A stretch of 64,000 bases of DNA from NCBI RefSeq assembly GCF_900009265.2, contig NZ_LR734982.1, forward strand, positions 310,077-374,076. Direction: 5' to 3'. How positions within the stretch are numbered: the stretch's first letter is position 1; each line of letters opens with the position of its first letter. Source of the DNA: Planktothrix paucivesiculata PCC 9631. Its GTDB lineage: Bacteria; Cyanobacteriota; Cyanobacteriia; Cyanobacteriales; Microcoleaceae. This document shows positions 34,313-44,493 of the stretch, piece by piece. The position numbers were made by a program, and so were the translations under genes. The notes beneath the pieces were generated by a model. It did no database searches and was not told the origin of the DNA. It saw only the letters and a program-made list of their open reading frames with translations.

Positions 34313-34510
34313 TTAAAGATCCTCTAAAAATTCTTGAGCTTTCTGGCGGAGTTATTCATAAGTAAAATCGCCTCTAAGGTTTAAAGTTCCACCATAACCA
34401 TTTTTCTTTTCTTCCTCAAGGAATAAACCAAAAGCAATCCTTAATTCGTCTCCCATTCTAAACTCTCTAGCGATCGCATCAACCTGTCTCAGATCGCGTT
34501 TTCTGCCCAT
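34313..34510 (-). pseudogene. Small gene with in-frame stop upstream of 33776 gene
   Basis: From the ATG at 34510 the frame reads MGRKRDLRQVDAIAREFRMG and continues with LRIAFGLFLEEEKKNGYGG and RGDFTYE. It stops at TAA (34352-34354) and then continues LRQKAQEFLEDL to a second TAA at 34313. The RGDFTYE-x-LRQKAQEFLEDL reading looks like one helix-ending domain interrupted by a point change (for example CAA to TAA). A 52-residue product is still possible. The family is not identified. Confidence 0.5.
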
Positions 34511-34556
34511 AAATACATATTTTCGATTCCGATAATTATCATATTATTCTTATTCT

Positions 34557-34784
34557 TTAAGCTAACTGAAAAGTTTGTTTTGTCGTTTTAGAACTGGGTA
34601 ACGGTTTTCCTTCGGCTTGATAGTCTTCTATCAATAGTTCTAACACTTCTTGAGCATTTTTTAACGCTTCTTCGTATGTTTCTCCATGGGTATAAAATTG
34701 TTGAGTTGGAAATTCAGGAAGGTGAACTAAATAACAATTATCTTCATCAGACCAGAGAATAACAATTGTATAAGGTAATTTCAT
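34557..34784 (-). CDS. hicB: HicB-family antitoxin
   Basis: 75 residues. The short HicB form is LPYTIVILWSDEDNCYLVHLPEFPTQQFYTHGETYEEALKNAQEVLELLIEDYQAEGKPLPSS. The family pattern D-x-Y-V-LPE then G-T-EEAL-NA-E and GKPLP is complete. It lacks an added DNA-binding domain apart from a short tail. Its ATG overlaps the hicA stop by one base (TAATG type), giving tight coupling. Confidence 0.92.
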   Translation of the reverse strand: MKLPYTIVILWSDEDNCYLVHLPEFPTQQFYTHGETYEEALKNAQEVLELLIEDYQAEGKPLPSSKTTKQTFQLA

Positions 34785-35005
34785 TATTCTGACTCCTTTT
34801 CTTGAATTTTTTTTAACAGATCTAGTTTTTTGTAAACTTCTTTTTCTTGATAGACTTTAGCATCATTACCATCTTTTCCGGAAATGGTAATTGGTTCGCT
34901 GGGCATTAAAGGATGAATCCATCGTGTATGACTTCCTTTTCCGGAACGATAAACAAACCCTGCTTTTTCCAATAAGTTTTTAAGCTCTCGAATTTTCTTG
35001 GGCAT
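34784..35005 (-). CDS. hicA: HicA-family mRNA interferase toxin
   Basis: 73 residues. PKKIRELKNLLEKAGFVYRSGKGSHTRWIHP carries the catalytic His26 in GSHTRW, followed by the family turn ITISGKDGNDAKVYQEKEVYKKL. This is a second, clearly different HicAB pair from that at 29.5 kb. It starts from the ATG at 35005. Confidence 0.92.
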   Translation of the reverse strand: MPKKIRELKNLLEKAGFVYRSGKGSHTRWIHPLMPSEPITISGKDGNDAKVYQEKEVYKKLDLLKKIQEKESE

Positions 35006-35061
35006 GGTTTATATGATATTCTTGATTCATAGATGATTGTATTTTTAACCTCATTAATAAC

Positions 35062-35313
35062 TTATTCCTTATTGCTTAAATATTCCTGAGAATAAACCTC
35101 CGCCATTAACTTCGGCCAGATTAATACAAAAAATCCCATCCAAGCCAACAAAGGAATAGCGACTAAAATTGTAATCCACAGGGTTTTAAATAACAACCAA
35201 CTCCCGGAAATTAATGTAATTCCAGTTAATAGAATTGACCAAGGTTGACACCACCAGGGTTTATAATTCCAGGGGTTAAAGGTTGGGGTTTCAATCGGTG
35301 TTTGATCTGTCAT
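35062..35313 (-). CDS. Conserved small cyanobacterial membrane protein
   Basis: 83 residues. An N-terminal NPWNYKPWWCQPWSILLTG motif leads into two membrane helices (about 27-45 and 46-67, TLWITILVAIPLLAWMGFFVLIWP), then a short acidic tail. The WNYKPWWCQPW block is shared by small proteins that I recall from other cyanobacteria (a DUF6737-like family). The function is unknown. It follows mfd on the same strand with a 55-bp gap. Confidence 0.75.
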   Translation of the reverse strand: MTDQTPIETPTFNPWNYKPWWCQPWSILLTGITLISGSWLLFKTLWITILVAIPLLAWMGFFVLIWPKLMAEVYSQEYLSNKE

Positions 35314-35368
35314 TGTAAGTAATTAGGGAATAGGGAACAGAGCACAGGGAATAGGGAATTTAGATTAT

Positions 35369-38300
35369 CTAAACCGTAGAATTTTCCGGTAAAGCGGTTT
35401 GCATTTGAGCTAACCAACTGACTAAAGATTCTAACTGTTTATCCGCACTCAATACCGCTAATCCCCTCACCGTAACTTTACCTTTACTATACACAAACCG
35501 AGTATGTAAACTTTCCGATAAATTGGCTTTTAATAAATTCCAGGCGGGTTCTTCCATGGGGGTTTCTAATAAAATATGTTGTTTCCCGTCGGGTTTAATA
35601 CGAGAAAAGCCTAATTTCTTAGCAATTTGTTTGAGTTCCATAATTCTAATTAATTGACGCGCTGGGGTGGGAACTGGGCCATAGCGATCGCACCAATCTT
35701 CCTCAATTCGAGATAATTCATCCCGACTTTGACAAGCCGCCACTGACCGATAGGCACTCATTTTTTGATCTAAATCCGGTATATAATCGGAAGGAATAAA
35801 GGCAGTTAAACTCAAATCAATTTGAGTATCATCAACCTGGGGAATTTCTTGACCTCGGACTTCTTGAATCGCTTCTTGTAACATTTCACTATAAAGATCG
35901 AACCCGACCACATCCATTTGACCCGATTGTTCGGCCCCTAAAATATCTCCTGCGCCCCTAATTTCTAAATCTCTCATGGCTAATTGATAGCCCGATCCTA
36001 ACTGAGCAAATTCTTGAATTGCTCTCAATCTTTTCCGAGCATCATCAGTTAAATTAACCCGTCCGTCGGCTGTTGTCGGATAGAATAACCAGGCGTGGGC
36101 TTGCACTCCAGAACGTCCGACCCGACCCCGTAATTGATAGAGTTGACCTAATCCGAAACGATGGGAGTCTTCAACTAAAATCGTGTTAACTCTAGGAATA
36201 TCTAACCCCGATTCAATAATGGTTGTACAGACTAAAACATCCGCTTCCCCAGAACTAAAGGTTAACATAATTGATTCTAATTCGGAGGCGTCTATTTGTC
36301 CGTGGGCGATCGCTAATCTCACCCCGGGAATCATCTCTCGAATTTGAGCAGATTTTTCTTCAATTCCTTCAATTCTAGGCACAACATAAAACACCTGTCC
36401 CCCCCGATCTAATTCCTGACGAATTGCCGTTCTAATAATTTCTAAATTCAAAGGAGATAAATGGGTTTGAATCGGGCGACGGGAAGGCGGAGGAGTAGTA
36501 ATTAAACTCATTTCTCGAATACCAGATAATGCCATATATAAGGTGCGAGGAATGGGAGTAGCGGTTAAAGTTAAGACATCAACATGGGTTTTTAAGGTCT
36601 TGATTTTTTCCTTTTGATTCACTCCAAAACGTTGTTCTTCATCGACAACTAATAACCCTAAATCCTTAAAATGTACTCCTTTTCCCAGTAAAGATTGAGT
36701 GCCAACAATGATATCAATTTCCCCCGTTGCTAACCGTTTTAATATCTCTTGTTTTTCCGAATTGCTGCGAAAACGATTAATTAAAGCCACTTCTATGGGA
36801 TAGGGAGAAAATCGTTCTTTTAAGGTATGATAATGTTGTTGGGTTAAAATTGTGGTCGGGGCTAATAATGCCACCTGTTTTCCAGCAGTAACGGCTTTAA
36901 AAATAGCCCGAATTGCGACTTCTGTTTTGCCAAATCCCACATCCCCACAAACTAACCGATCCATCGGCCGATCGCTTTCCATATCCCTTTTCACGTCTTG
37001 GGTGGATTTAATTTGATCGGGGGTTGGTTGATAGGAAAAGGAGTCTTCTAGTTCCTGTTGCCAAGGCATATCCGGGGGGAAAGCATAGCCCGTTTGTTGG
37101 GCGCGTTGGGCGTATAATTTTAATAGATCTACGGCTAATTTCTTTAAGGTTTTTTTGACTTTTTCCTTGGTTTTTTCCCAAGCCTGTCCGGTGAGTTTAT
37201 TCAGTTGGGGAACCTTACCCCCGGTACTTCTAAATCGCGATAAACTGCCCACTTGATCGGCGGCAACTCGTAACGTGCCATCGTCATATTGTAAGACCAA
37301 ATATTCCCTAGTTTCGTTATTAATAACTAGGCTTTCCAATTTAATAAATCGCCCTACCCCATGTTGACGATGAACCACAAAATCCCCCGGACGGAGTTTA
37401 TTCAGGTCAACCTGTTTGGATGCCGCCCGCCGTCGTTTTCTAATATAACCATGGGTGGCGAGGGAATGCTGCCCATAAAATTCTCGGTCGGTAATTAAAA
37501 CTAACCGAAAGGTGGGTAAAATAAACCCTTCTAATTCGGCAAGTCCGGTATATTTTAAGGCAACGGGGGTATTTTTAATTAAGCTATCAATGGCGGGGTA
37601 ATCTCGGGGGTTAGGAATGAATTTTGAGGGGCAATCATGTTCTGATAATAGGGCAACCGATCGACTGGGTTGGGCGGAAACAATAAATATAGAAAAATAT
37701 CGTTGTCGCTCAGATCGAATTAACTCTGCCAGTTTAGCAAATTGATGGGGTGTGGCGGGAACTGGACGGGAAGATAGGTTTAAACTAGGAACATTAGTAA
37801 TATTAACTAAACTAGGTTGATAATCCCCCAATTCTGATAAATAGAGTTTATCAAAGGATTGAATTTGTTGCAAAGATTCGGTAAACGGACGATGAATTTT
37901 AGGAGGCTTTTCGGGTAAGGCTTGCCATTGTTCTTGAATATGTTCTAACCAGCGATCGCTATGGGCACAACATTGATCAATTTCATCAATCACAATTAAA
38001 GTCGTATCGGTTAAATAGTCTAATAAACAAGCGGGTTTTTCAAAAGCTAATCCTAATAAAGAATGATAGGATTTAGGGGGTTTATAGTTATTATTATCGA
38101 GTTGAAATTCCGGTTTAGGGATGGAGGGAATAATTTGGGAAATTAAGGTTTCAGCATCGGCTAAATTCCCTTGAATAATCACATCAAAATTCGTCGGGGT
38201 AAGAATTAGATTTTCAATTTTATCTAAGGATCTTTGGGTGCTGGGATCTAGTTCTCGAATTTGTTCTAACTCATCCCCAAACCATTCTAAACGCACGGGT

Positions 38301-38884
38301 AATTCCGAGGCCACCGGAAAAATATCCACAATATCCCCCCGCCGACTCCATTGGCCCTCGGTTTCCACCAAGGATACCCGCTCATAGCCTAACTTGGCAA
38401 ACTGTTCATCGAGGGTTTTTCCGGCTGAAGTCATCCCCCGATATAGTTTTAAACAATAGGGTTGAAAAGCCGACACCGGGGGTAAATGGGGCTGTAAGCT
38501 CCTTTCTGTGGCCACAATTGCCATCGGGACATCCGAAGGCGTCTGCAACCGTCCCGCCAACTCCGCTAAGACCTGCATTTGTCCCCAGGTCATCTCCTCA
38601 GAAGTCACCGACTCGTAGGGGGACGCCTCGGAAGTGGGGTAAAACTGAACCGTGGCCCATCCCATCGCCTCCAATTGGGCAGCCCACCGTCCCGCTTCCT
38701 CTAGGGTCGCCGTCACCACCAACAGATTTAATCCCGACTCCTGAGCCAAGGTAGAAGCGACTAACCCCTTGGGAATGCGAGACAGACCATTGAGGTAGAG
38801 GGACTGGGATTTATTCAGTTTGGTTAGGAGTTCAGCCGTTAAGGGCGATCGCCCCAATGCACGCACGATAGAAGAAAATGTCAT
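35369..38884 (-). CDS. mfd: Transcription-repair coupling factor Mfd
   Basis: A superfamily 2 translocase that dislodges RNA polymerase stalled at DNA damage and recruits UvrA. The protein is 1171 residues, a normal length. The N-terminal UvrB-homology modules span 1-480. The RNA-polymerase-interacting domain near 500-570 has [17 protein letters not shown]. Walker A is [11 protein letters not shown], the DEEQ box is [10 protein letters not shown], and motifs [12 protein letters not shown] and QLRGRVGR follow. A C-terminal TRCF domain follows ([21 protein letters not shown]). The ATG at 38884 is preceded by an A-rich leader. Confidence 0.97.
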   Translation of the reverse strand: MTFSSIVRALGRSPLTAELLTKLNKSQSLYLNGLSRIPKGLVASTLAQESGLNLLVVTATLEEAGRWAAQLEAMGWATVQFYPTSEASPYESVTSEEMTWGQMQVLAELAGRLQTPSDVPMAIVATERSLQPHLPPVSAFQPYCLKLYRGMTSAGKTLDEQFAKLGYERVSLVETEGQWSRRGDIVDIFPVASELPVRLEWFGDELEQIRELDPSTQRSLDKIENLILTPTNFDVIIQGNLADAETLISQIIPSIPKPEFQLDNNNYKPPKSYHSLLGLAFEKPACLLDYLTDTTLIVIDEIDQCCAHSDRWLEHIQEQWQALPEKPPKIHRPFTESLQQIQSFDKLYLSELGDYQPSLVNITNVPSLNLSSRPVPATPHQFAKLAELIRSERQRYFSIFIVSAQPSRSVALLSEHDCPSKFIPNPRDYPAIDSLIKNTPVALKYTGLAELEGFILPTFRLVLITDREFYGQHSLATHGYIRKRRRAASKQVDLNKLRPGDFVVHRQHGVGRFIKLESLVINNETREYLVLQYDDGTLRVAADQVGSLSRFRSTGGKVPQLNKLTGQAWEKTKEKVKKTLKKLAVDLLKLYAQRAQQTGYAFPPDMPWQQELEDSFSYQPTPDQIKSTQDVKRDMESDRPMDRLVCGDVGFGKTEVAIRAIFKAVTAGKQVALLAPTTILTQQHYHTLKERFSPYPIEVALINRFRSNSEKQEILKRLATGEIDIIVGTQSLLGKGVHFKDLGLLVVDEEQRFGVNQKEKIKTLKTHVDVLTLTATPIPRTLYMALSGIREMSLITTPPPSRRPIQTHLSPLNLEIIRTAIRQELDRGGQVFYVVPRIEGIEEKSAQIREMIPGVRLAIAHGQIDASELESIMLTFSSGEADVLVCTTIIESGLDIPRVNTILVEDSHRFGLGQLYQLRGRVGRSGVQAHAWLFYPTTADGRVNLTDDARKRLRAIQEFAQLGSGYQLAMRDLEIRGAGDILGAEQSGQMDVVGFDLYSEMLQEAIQEVRGQEIPQVDDTQIDLSLTAFIPSDYIPDLDQKMSAYRSVAACQSRDELSRIEEDWCDRYGPVPTPARQLIRIMELKQIAKKLGFSRIKPDGKQHILLETPMEEPAWNLLKANLSESLHTRFVYSKGKVTVRGLAVLSADKQLESLVSWLAQMQTALPENSTV

Positions 38885-39017
38885 ATTGGCAGGGAACAGG
38901 GGACAGGGAATGCAGTCGTTTTAATATTTTAAGCAATTCTTTGAAAATCCGATAGGATAATTAGATCTTGATAGGATCAGTTATTCTAGTCTTTGATCTT
39001 TATATTCTGACCCCAAA

Positions 39018-40346
39018 ATGTCATCTGTCTTCCAAGAAATTTTAATCGTTTTCCTGCTGATTGTCGCCAATGGCGTGTTTGCGATGTCAGAAATTGCGAT
39101 TCTTTCTGCGCGCAAAGTTCGCTTACAACAGTCAGCCAATCGAGGAAATAAAAAAGCAAAAGTGGCTTTGGAATTAGCCAACTCTCCCAATAGTTTACTC
39201 TCAACGGTGCAAGTGGGAATTACCCTAATTGGCATTTTAGCAGGTGCTTTTGGAGGGGCGGCAATTTCAGCCCGATTAGCCATCCAACTGAATAAAATTC
39301 CGATTTTAGTTCCCCACAGCAATGCCATTAGTTTTACAATTGTTGTGATCATTATTACCTATTTATCATTAATTATTGGGGAATTAGTTCCTAAAAGGTT
39401 AGCCCTGAATGCGCCTGAATCTATCGCAACTAGCGTTTCAATTCCCATGCGTTGGTTATCTAATTTTAGTTCCCCCGTTGTTCATTTATTAAGTCTGTCT
39501 ACGGAATTAATTTTAAGGCTTTTGGGGAGTCATGCCTCGACGGAACCGGAAGTTACCGAAGAAGAAATTAAGATTATGATTGAGCAGGGAACTAGATCAG
39601 GAATTGTGGAGGAAGCGGAACAAAGTATTGTGGGACGGGTGTTTGAATTGGGCGATCGCCAAGTCAGAAGTTTAATGACACCTCGCCCTGAGATTTTTTG
39701 GATTGATATTGATGATTCTGCCGAAGAAAATCGTCAGAGTATTGCCCAAAATGCTTACACTCGGATTCTAGTTTGTCAGGAAGATTTAGATCATGTTTTA
39801 GGGTTTATTAAAGTCTCGGATTTATTAACTCAATCCCTATCCGGTAATCCCTTAGATTTAACTACAAGTTTACGTCGTCCGTTATTTATTCCTGAAACCA
39901 CTTCTGTTTTAAAAATTTTAGAATTATTTAAACAGGGAGAAACCCATTTTGCTGTCGTTGTTGATGAATATGGCGTAATTCAAGGATTAGTAACTTTAAA
40001 TGATATTCTCATGGAATTAGTCGGTGATATGCCCTCCTGGGATAATCCCGAAGAACCCCAGAAAGTGCAACGAGAAGATGGATCTTGGTTGTTAGATGGA
40101 ATGTTGCCCGTCGAAGAATTTTTTGATTTATTTGATTTAGAAAATTTATTAGAAGAATCAGAAGGAAACTATCACACCGTCGGGGGATTTGTGATTACTC
40201 AGTTAGGGCGGATTCCGGCTGCTGCTGACCATTTTGAATGGCAAAATTTACGCATAGAAGTGATGGATATGGATGGCAACCGCGTTGATAAAGTATTAAT
40301 TGTGCCTCCGGCTCTGAATAAAAATAATCAGCTTATTGAACCTTGA
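39018..40346 (+). CDS. CNNM/CorC-type membrane protein with CBS pair
   Basis: 442 residues of the hemolysin-C/CNNM family, now viewed as Mg or other cation exporters or regulators. The N-terminal DUF21 domain (about 1-180) has three or four membrane helices and the family start LIVANGVFAMSEIAILSARKVRLQQ. A CBS pair spans about 205-330 (MTPRPEIFWIDIDD..., VVVDEYGVIQGLVTLNDILMELVGDM). A C-terminal CorC_HlyC domain spans about 345-430 (DGSWLLDGMLPVEEF). It is divergent from mfd. Confidence 0.9.
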   Translation: MSSVFQEILIVFLLIVANGVFAMSEIAILSARKVRLQQSANRGNKKAKVALELANSPNSLLSTVQVGITLIGILAGAFGGAAISARLAIQLNKIPILVPHSNAISFTIVVIIITYLSLIIGELVPKRLALNAPESIATSVSIPMRWLSNFSSPVVHLLSLSTELILRLLGSHASTEPEVTEEEIKIMIEQGTRSGIVEEAEQSIVGRVFELGDRQVRSLMTPRPEIFWIDIDDSAEENRQSIAQNAYTRILVCQEDLDHVLGFIKVSDLLTQSLSGNPLDLTTSLRRPLFIPETTSVLKILELFKQGETHFAVVVDEYGVIQGLVTLNDILMELVGDMPSWDNPEEPQKVQREDGSWLLDGMLPVEEFFDLFDLENLLEESEGNYHTVGGFVITQLGRIPAAADHFEWQNLRIEVMDMDGNRVDKVLIVPPALNKNNQLIEP

Positions 40347-40481
40347 AAAAAAATTATTCTCTTCATTAAGCTAGAATTTTGGAAATTTGCGATCGCTATA
40401 ACCAAAAGCAGGTTAGTGTTTAAAATTTCTTTGTGTCTTTGTGGTTAAATCAATCTTTTATGCTGTAGTTTTAGATTATTT

Positions 40482-41663
40482 ATGATGAAAAAATCCCTAT
40501 CTAAAATCTTGCTATTATTGTTCTGTTGGACAATTGTACCATTATTTTTAGTGGAAATATTAATGATTGTCCTCGAACCCCAGTTATCCCAAGGACTGTA
40601 TCAATATGATCCCGATTTAGGGTTTAAAATTCGTCCCTACGCCAATGGAAATAATCAATTTGGGTTTAATGATCGAGATTATCCCCTACAAAAAGAACCG
40701 GGGAAATATCGAATTTTAATTCTGAGTGATTCCTTTAATTGGGCGGGGGGAAAAGAAGGAAACTATACCGCTTTATTAGAACAGAAATTTGCCCAATATT
40801 ATCAAAATTCTCAAGTTGAAGTGATTAATACTGGATACCCCGGAACCCACACGGGGGAACAATTAGCCCTGTTAAAAAAATATGCCCTAGAATATCGTCC
40901 TGATTTAGTCATATTAGGTTTTTTTGTTGGTAATGATTTTATTGATGCTAAACCTAACCGCAAACGGATTATTGTTAATGATATTTATATTGATATTGAT
41001 AAACGCAAGGAGTTAAAATTATTCGGTTATCCGATTATTAATCAATCTCGTTTGTTACTCTTTATTAAACAAAAATATAAAGTATTTCAGGAAGCCCAAA
41101 AAGCTCAAAAACAATCAATTTCACCCTATCAAGTACAATTTGTGATTAATCCGGCTGAACCGGAAAAATCCCCCGGTATTTTATCCCTAGAAACCTTTCT
41201 AGCGACGGAAAAGACCCGCTTAGACTTTTGTAAACGTCAAGATTTGCAAAAAGGGGTTTGGAATGGTAATATCAATTACATTCTCCAAAGTATTGACGAA
41301 ATGAATCGGCTGTTAAAACAACAAAATACTCAGTTTATTGTTGCCATATATCCCGATGAGTTTCAAGTCAATCCTAATTTATTAAATCAAATTCAGGAAA
41401 AACATGACTTAAATTTATCAAAATATGACCCAAACTGTATGCAGAATATTTTAATTCCCCATCTGCAATCCCAACAAATTAGTTATATAGATTTCCGCCC
41501 CCGGTTTCAAGCTGAACAAAAACAACGTCCCTTATACTTGTTACAAGAACCTCACTGGAATTCAGCCGGAAATCAACTGGCTGCGGAAATATTATTTGAG
41601 AATTTAATCCCCAAAACTAATCAATTTTTTAAACTTTTTCCCCCTTCTTCCAATAAAATTTAA
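40482..41663 (+). CDS. SGNH-hydrolase-like membrane-anchored protein (1)
   Basis: 393 residues. One N-terminal membrane anchor (about 8-30) precedes an extracytoplasmic SGNH/GDSL fold: block I ILSDSFNWAGG (Ser), block III VILGFFVGNDF (Gly, Asn), and block V HWNSAGNQLAAEIL with the catalytic Asp-x-x-His replaced by E-P-H-W. Fold members include O-acetyltransferases of polysaccharides (AlgX/AlgJ-like) and esterases. It is followed one base after its stop by a paralogue, so they form an operon. A cell-surface sugar role fits the nearby GT10 gene. Confidence 0.8.
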   Translation: MMKKSLSKILLLLFCWTIVPLFLVEILMIVLEPQLSQGLYQYDPDLGFKIRPYANGNNQFGFNDRDYPLQKEPGKYRILILSDSFNWAGGKEGNYTALLEQKFAQYYQNSQVEVINTGYPGTHTGEQLALLKKYALEYRPDLVILGFFVGNDFIDAKPNRKRIIVNDIYIDIDKRKELKLFGYPIINQSRLLLFIKQKYKVFQEAQKAQKQSISPYQVQFVINPAEPEKSPGILSLETFLATEKTRLDFCKRQDLQKGVWNGNINYILQSIDEMNRLLKQQNTQFIVAIYPDEFQVNPNLLNQIQEKHDLNLSKYDPNCMQNILIPHLQSQQISYIDFRPRFQAEQKQRPLYLLQEPHWNSAGNQLAAEILFENLIPKTNQFFKLFPPSSNKI

Positions 41664-41664
41664 A

Positions 41665-42729
41665 ATGCAAAAAATCAAACTGAAAGCTTTTACTCAAATT
41701 CTCGGACAAACTGCATTAATCGCTTTAATTACGTTTGTCATGTCCGAAATAACCCTGAGAATTTATAATAAAATTAATCCTAGTTTTGTTTTTTATGATT
41801 CTTCCTATAACCGTTTTCGAGGAAAAGCCAACGCCCCCGACTATGATTTTAAGTTAAATTCCCAAGGTTTTAAAGATTTAGAATTTACCGTAGAAAAACC
41901 TGCGGAAACCCACCGAATTTTAGGGATAGGAGATTCCTTCGCCTATGGTGTTGTTCCCTATCAATATAATTATTTAACGCTTTTAGAAAAAAAATTAAAT
42001 AAATCCGGTAAAAAAACTGAAGTGATTAATATGGGAATTCCCGGTATGGGGCCAAAGGATTATTTATATCTTTTAGTGAATGAAGGATTAAAATTAAATC
42101 CAGACCGAATTGTTTTATCCTTCTATATGGGCAATGATTTTTTAGATAATTCTATGACCGCCCACCTGAGAAAAGAGGAAAATTCCTATGTTATTGCTCT
42201 AATTAAATCTTTAATTAAACTTCAAAGCCATTATCAAGGTACATTCATCAACCCGGTGCTTAAATATGACGATAACCAACCGAGCATTGATAGTCCTAAA
42301 TATCTGCAAGATACGGTTAGCAAAAGTAATATGTTTGTACGAAATCCCCCGGATGATATCTTTAAAGGTTTTTTAGAAGATGCGATGCAGGATTTAATTA
42401 AAATTAAAGAAATTGCCGATTCTCAAAATATCCCTTTAACAATTGTGATTATTCCTGATGAAGTTCAAGTTAATTCACAATTTCAACAGCAAGTAAAAAC
42501 AGCTTTTGATCCTAATGATCCGAATTTATTGGATTTTGAACTTCCTAACCGAATGTTAACAGAACGTTTACAACAGGCTAATATTGATTATTTGGATTTA
42601 TTACCGAGTTTTGTCGCCGCTTCTAAAATAACTCGCCTCTATAAACCCAATGATACTCACTGGAATATCGCCGGAAATAGTTTGGCGGCGGAATTAATTA
42701 GTCAACATCTAAAAGCGATCGCTGATTAA
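41665..42729 (+). CDS. SGNH-hydrolase-like membrane-anchored protein (2)
   Basis: 354 residues. It is a paralogue of the preceding gene with the same plan: an N-terminal anchor (about 10-28), block I LGIGDSFAYG, block III LSFYMGNDFLD, and block V NDTHWNIAGNSLAAELI with an intact Asp-x-x-His (D-T-H). It keeps the full catalytic set, while copy 1 has Glu-Pro at the Asp position, so the two may have split roles. It starts one base after the copy 1 stop and ends in a HIP1 site. Confidence 0.82.
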   Translation: MQKIKLKAFTQILGQTALIALITFVMSEITLRIYNKINPSFVFYDSSYNRFRGKANAPDYDFKLNSQGFKDLEFTVEKPAETHRILGIGDSFAYGVVPYQYNYLTLLEKKLNKSGKKTEVINMGIPGMGPKDYLYLLVNEGLKLNPDRIVLSFYMGNDFLDNSMTAHLRKEENSYVIALIKSLIKLQSHYQGTFINPVLKYDDNQPSIDSPKYLQDTVSKSNMFVRNPPDDIFKGFLEDAMQDLIKIKEIADSQNIPLTIVIIPDEVQVNSQFQQQVKTAFDPNDPNLLDFELPNRMLTERLQQANIDYLDLLPSFVAASKITRLYKPNDTHWNIAGNSLAAELISQHLKAIAD

Positions 42730-42898
42730 ATAGATTTCGCGGATTTCACAGATTTATCTTTCAGATTATGCAATGTAGTAGGCTCTTTAGGGCCTCCGTA
42801 TTTTATTGTTTCAGTCCCCTTGTCTCCATGCACAAGTAAACGTTTCAATTCTTTACAAGAATCCTCCGTTATCGGGTTGTTAGACTGGTGAGGACTCT

Positions 42899-42946
42899 GA
42901 TTAGGAAGTGCTAAAGCACAACGATTAGGAAGTGCTAAAGCACAAC
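42899..42946 (+). repeat. Direct repeat, two 24-bp copies with internal palindrome
   Basis: Two perfect adjacent copies of a 24-mer beginning GATTAGGAAGTG and ending AAAGCACAAC. Each contains the palindrome GTGCTAAAGCAC. They lie between the convergent SGNH and GT10 genes, in DNA with no gene. Confidence 0.9.
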
Positions 42947-42961
42947 AACGATGACTGAGTT

Positions 42962-44365
42962 TTAAAAAACAATACTTCTAATTTTTTCAGCTAAATTATC
43001 CGCCCGTTGAGGAATATAAAAATCATGATTTCGGAGAAGTACCCCGACACGGTTAAACGTCTCAATACATAAATTCAAGCGTTGTTTATATTCTAAAAAA
43101 GTCATATTTTCGATATATTGAAATAACTCCCCAGGACAGGAAAAATCAGAATAGTCTAAAAAACTATTGGCAGAAAAATCTTGATAAATAGTTGCATCTT
43201 TTCCCCCATAATAAATTGGTAAACATCCTGCAATAATGGCATCCCAAATTTTTTCCGTACAATAATAGGGGGCGATGGTATTCTCAAAACACAGATTAAA
43301 ATGATAATCTTCGAGAATTTGAAACTTGCGATTTGTCCAGTCCCCATCCCTAGAATTTTCCACAGTTATTCCGGTTTCCCAACCCTTTCCATAAATATCA
43401 ATTTTCCCTAATTGATGACCTTCTAAAGCAATTTGATTCCGCAAATTATATAAATCAATACTTTTTCCCCCCCGGACTAAAGTTGCAAATCCAGCTATCG
43501 GATGTTTTGACATCAAAGCCGCGATTTTCCGATGTTTGGGTCGTCCAAAATCCTCGTCGGTGAAGAATTGCAAGGGTTGACCAAATAGATTTCCCCGCCA
43601 AATACAGAGATGATAATTATTAATAAAAACATCTCCTGTATAAATATTCATAATATTAATTTCCACGCCTTCCAGATTAACTTTAGACTCGAAATTAAGA
43701 TCAAAACGGGGTTCTTCCGTATATAACAAGTATTTTTTTTGCTGTTTATATTGACGGGCAAAACTTTCTAAAATAACCAAATATTGAGAAATAATAATAT
43801 CGGCTTCCATTTGATCTTCTGTAACCTCAATTCCCTGTTCTTGAATTCGGGAAAAAACCTGTTTTTGATACCCAGAAGATAAACAATTAAGCATACTATA
43901 TAACCCTGGGTCAGCTTGAAAAATCTTGATAATTTTCCGATCTGAATTATGACTGATCTCCGAGAAATTAATACTTTGCCATTGAATTAACATCTCTCGC
44001 AAATAGTTATGGGGAGGATAGAGAATAGCCCCTTCAAAAGTTAATAATTGATTATAATAGTTTAAGGCTTGATGCCATTGACCTAATTTAATATAAGCAT
44101 AGCCTAAATTCTGGTAACAATCAATTAAATCCGGCTTTAATTCTATAGCTTTTAGGTAATTCGCGATCGCATTTTCCCATTGACCATCTTGAAAATAACT
44201 ATAGCCTAGCCCATAGTAAGTCCAGAAAAAATTCGGCTGTAATTCTAAGGCTTTTAAATAATTATTAATCGCCGCTTCCCAGTTTTGCTGTTGATAATAT
44301 TGCCGACCTGAATTAATATAATATTCAAGGGTAAGTTCCGATCGCGATTCATCATTAGGACTCAT
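42962..44365 (-). CDS. TPR-glycosyltransferase family 10 (fucosyltransferase-like)
   Basis: 467 residues. Three TPRs at about 12-115 (AINNYLKALELQPNFFWTYYGLGYSYFQDGQW...) are fused to a GT10 catalytic domain (about 165-467). The GT10 donor motif is DYHFNLCFENTIAPYYCTEKIWDAIIAGCLPIYYGG, with KIDIYGKGWE upstream. GT10 enzymes add alpha-1,3/1,4 fucose from GDP-fucose to N-acetylglucosamine acceptors. TPR fusion is common in cyanobacterial glycosyltransferases and may bind acceptor proteins. It converges on the SGNH pair, consistent with a surface-glycan locus. Confidence 0.85.
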   Translation of the reverse strand: MSPNDESRSELTLEYYINSGRQYYQQQNWEAAINNYLKALELQPNFFWTYYGLGYSYFQDGQWENAIANYLKAIELKPDLIDCYQNLGYAYIKLGQWHQALNYYNQLLTFEGAILYPPHNYLREMLIQWQSINFSEISHNSDRKIIKIFQADPGLYSMLNCLSSGYQKQVFSRIQEQGIEVTEDQMEADIIISQYLVILESFARQYKQQKKYLLYTEEPRFDLNFESKVNLEGVEINIMNIYTGDVFINNYHLCIWRGNLFGQPLQFFTDEDFGRPKHRKIAALMSKHPIAGFATLVRGGKSIDLYNLRNQIALEGHQLGKIDIYGKGWETGITVENSRDGDWTNRKFQILEDYHFNLCFENTIAPYYCTEKIWDAIIAGCLPIYYGGKDATIYQDFSANSFLDYSDFSCPGELFQYIENMTFLEYKQRLNLCIETFNRVGVLLRNHDFYIPQRADNLAEKIRSIVF

Positions 44366-44442
44366 AGACTCAAATTCCTGTTCATCTCAAAAATTATAAT
44401 CTTCTTCGTGTCTTAGTGCCTTTGTGTTTCTCCATCAAATCA

Positions 44443-44470
44443 ATAAAAAACAACCCCTATCCGGGGTTGC
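44443..44470 (-). terminator. Rho-independent terminator of ilvB
   Basis: Read on the minus strand: CAACCCC, a five-base loop, GGGGTTG, then TTTTTTATTG. It is a perfect seven-base-pair G/C-rich stem with a T-run, 25 bases after the ilvB stop. Confidence 0.9.
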
Positions 44471-44493
44471 TACTTACCTAAAATCCGGTTAAA

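Noticed and set aside
42800-42890. GTTTCAGTCCCCTTG and GTTTCAATTC resemble cyanobacterial CRISPR repeats
   Set aside because: Only single, non-identical pieces are present, with no regular spacing and no cas genes in the window.
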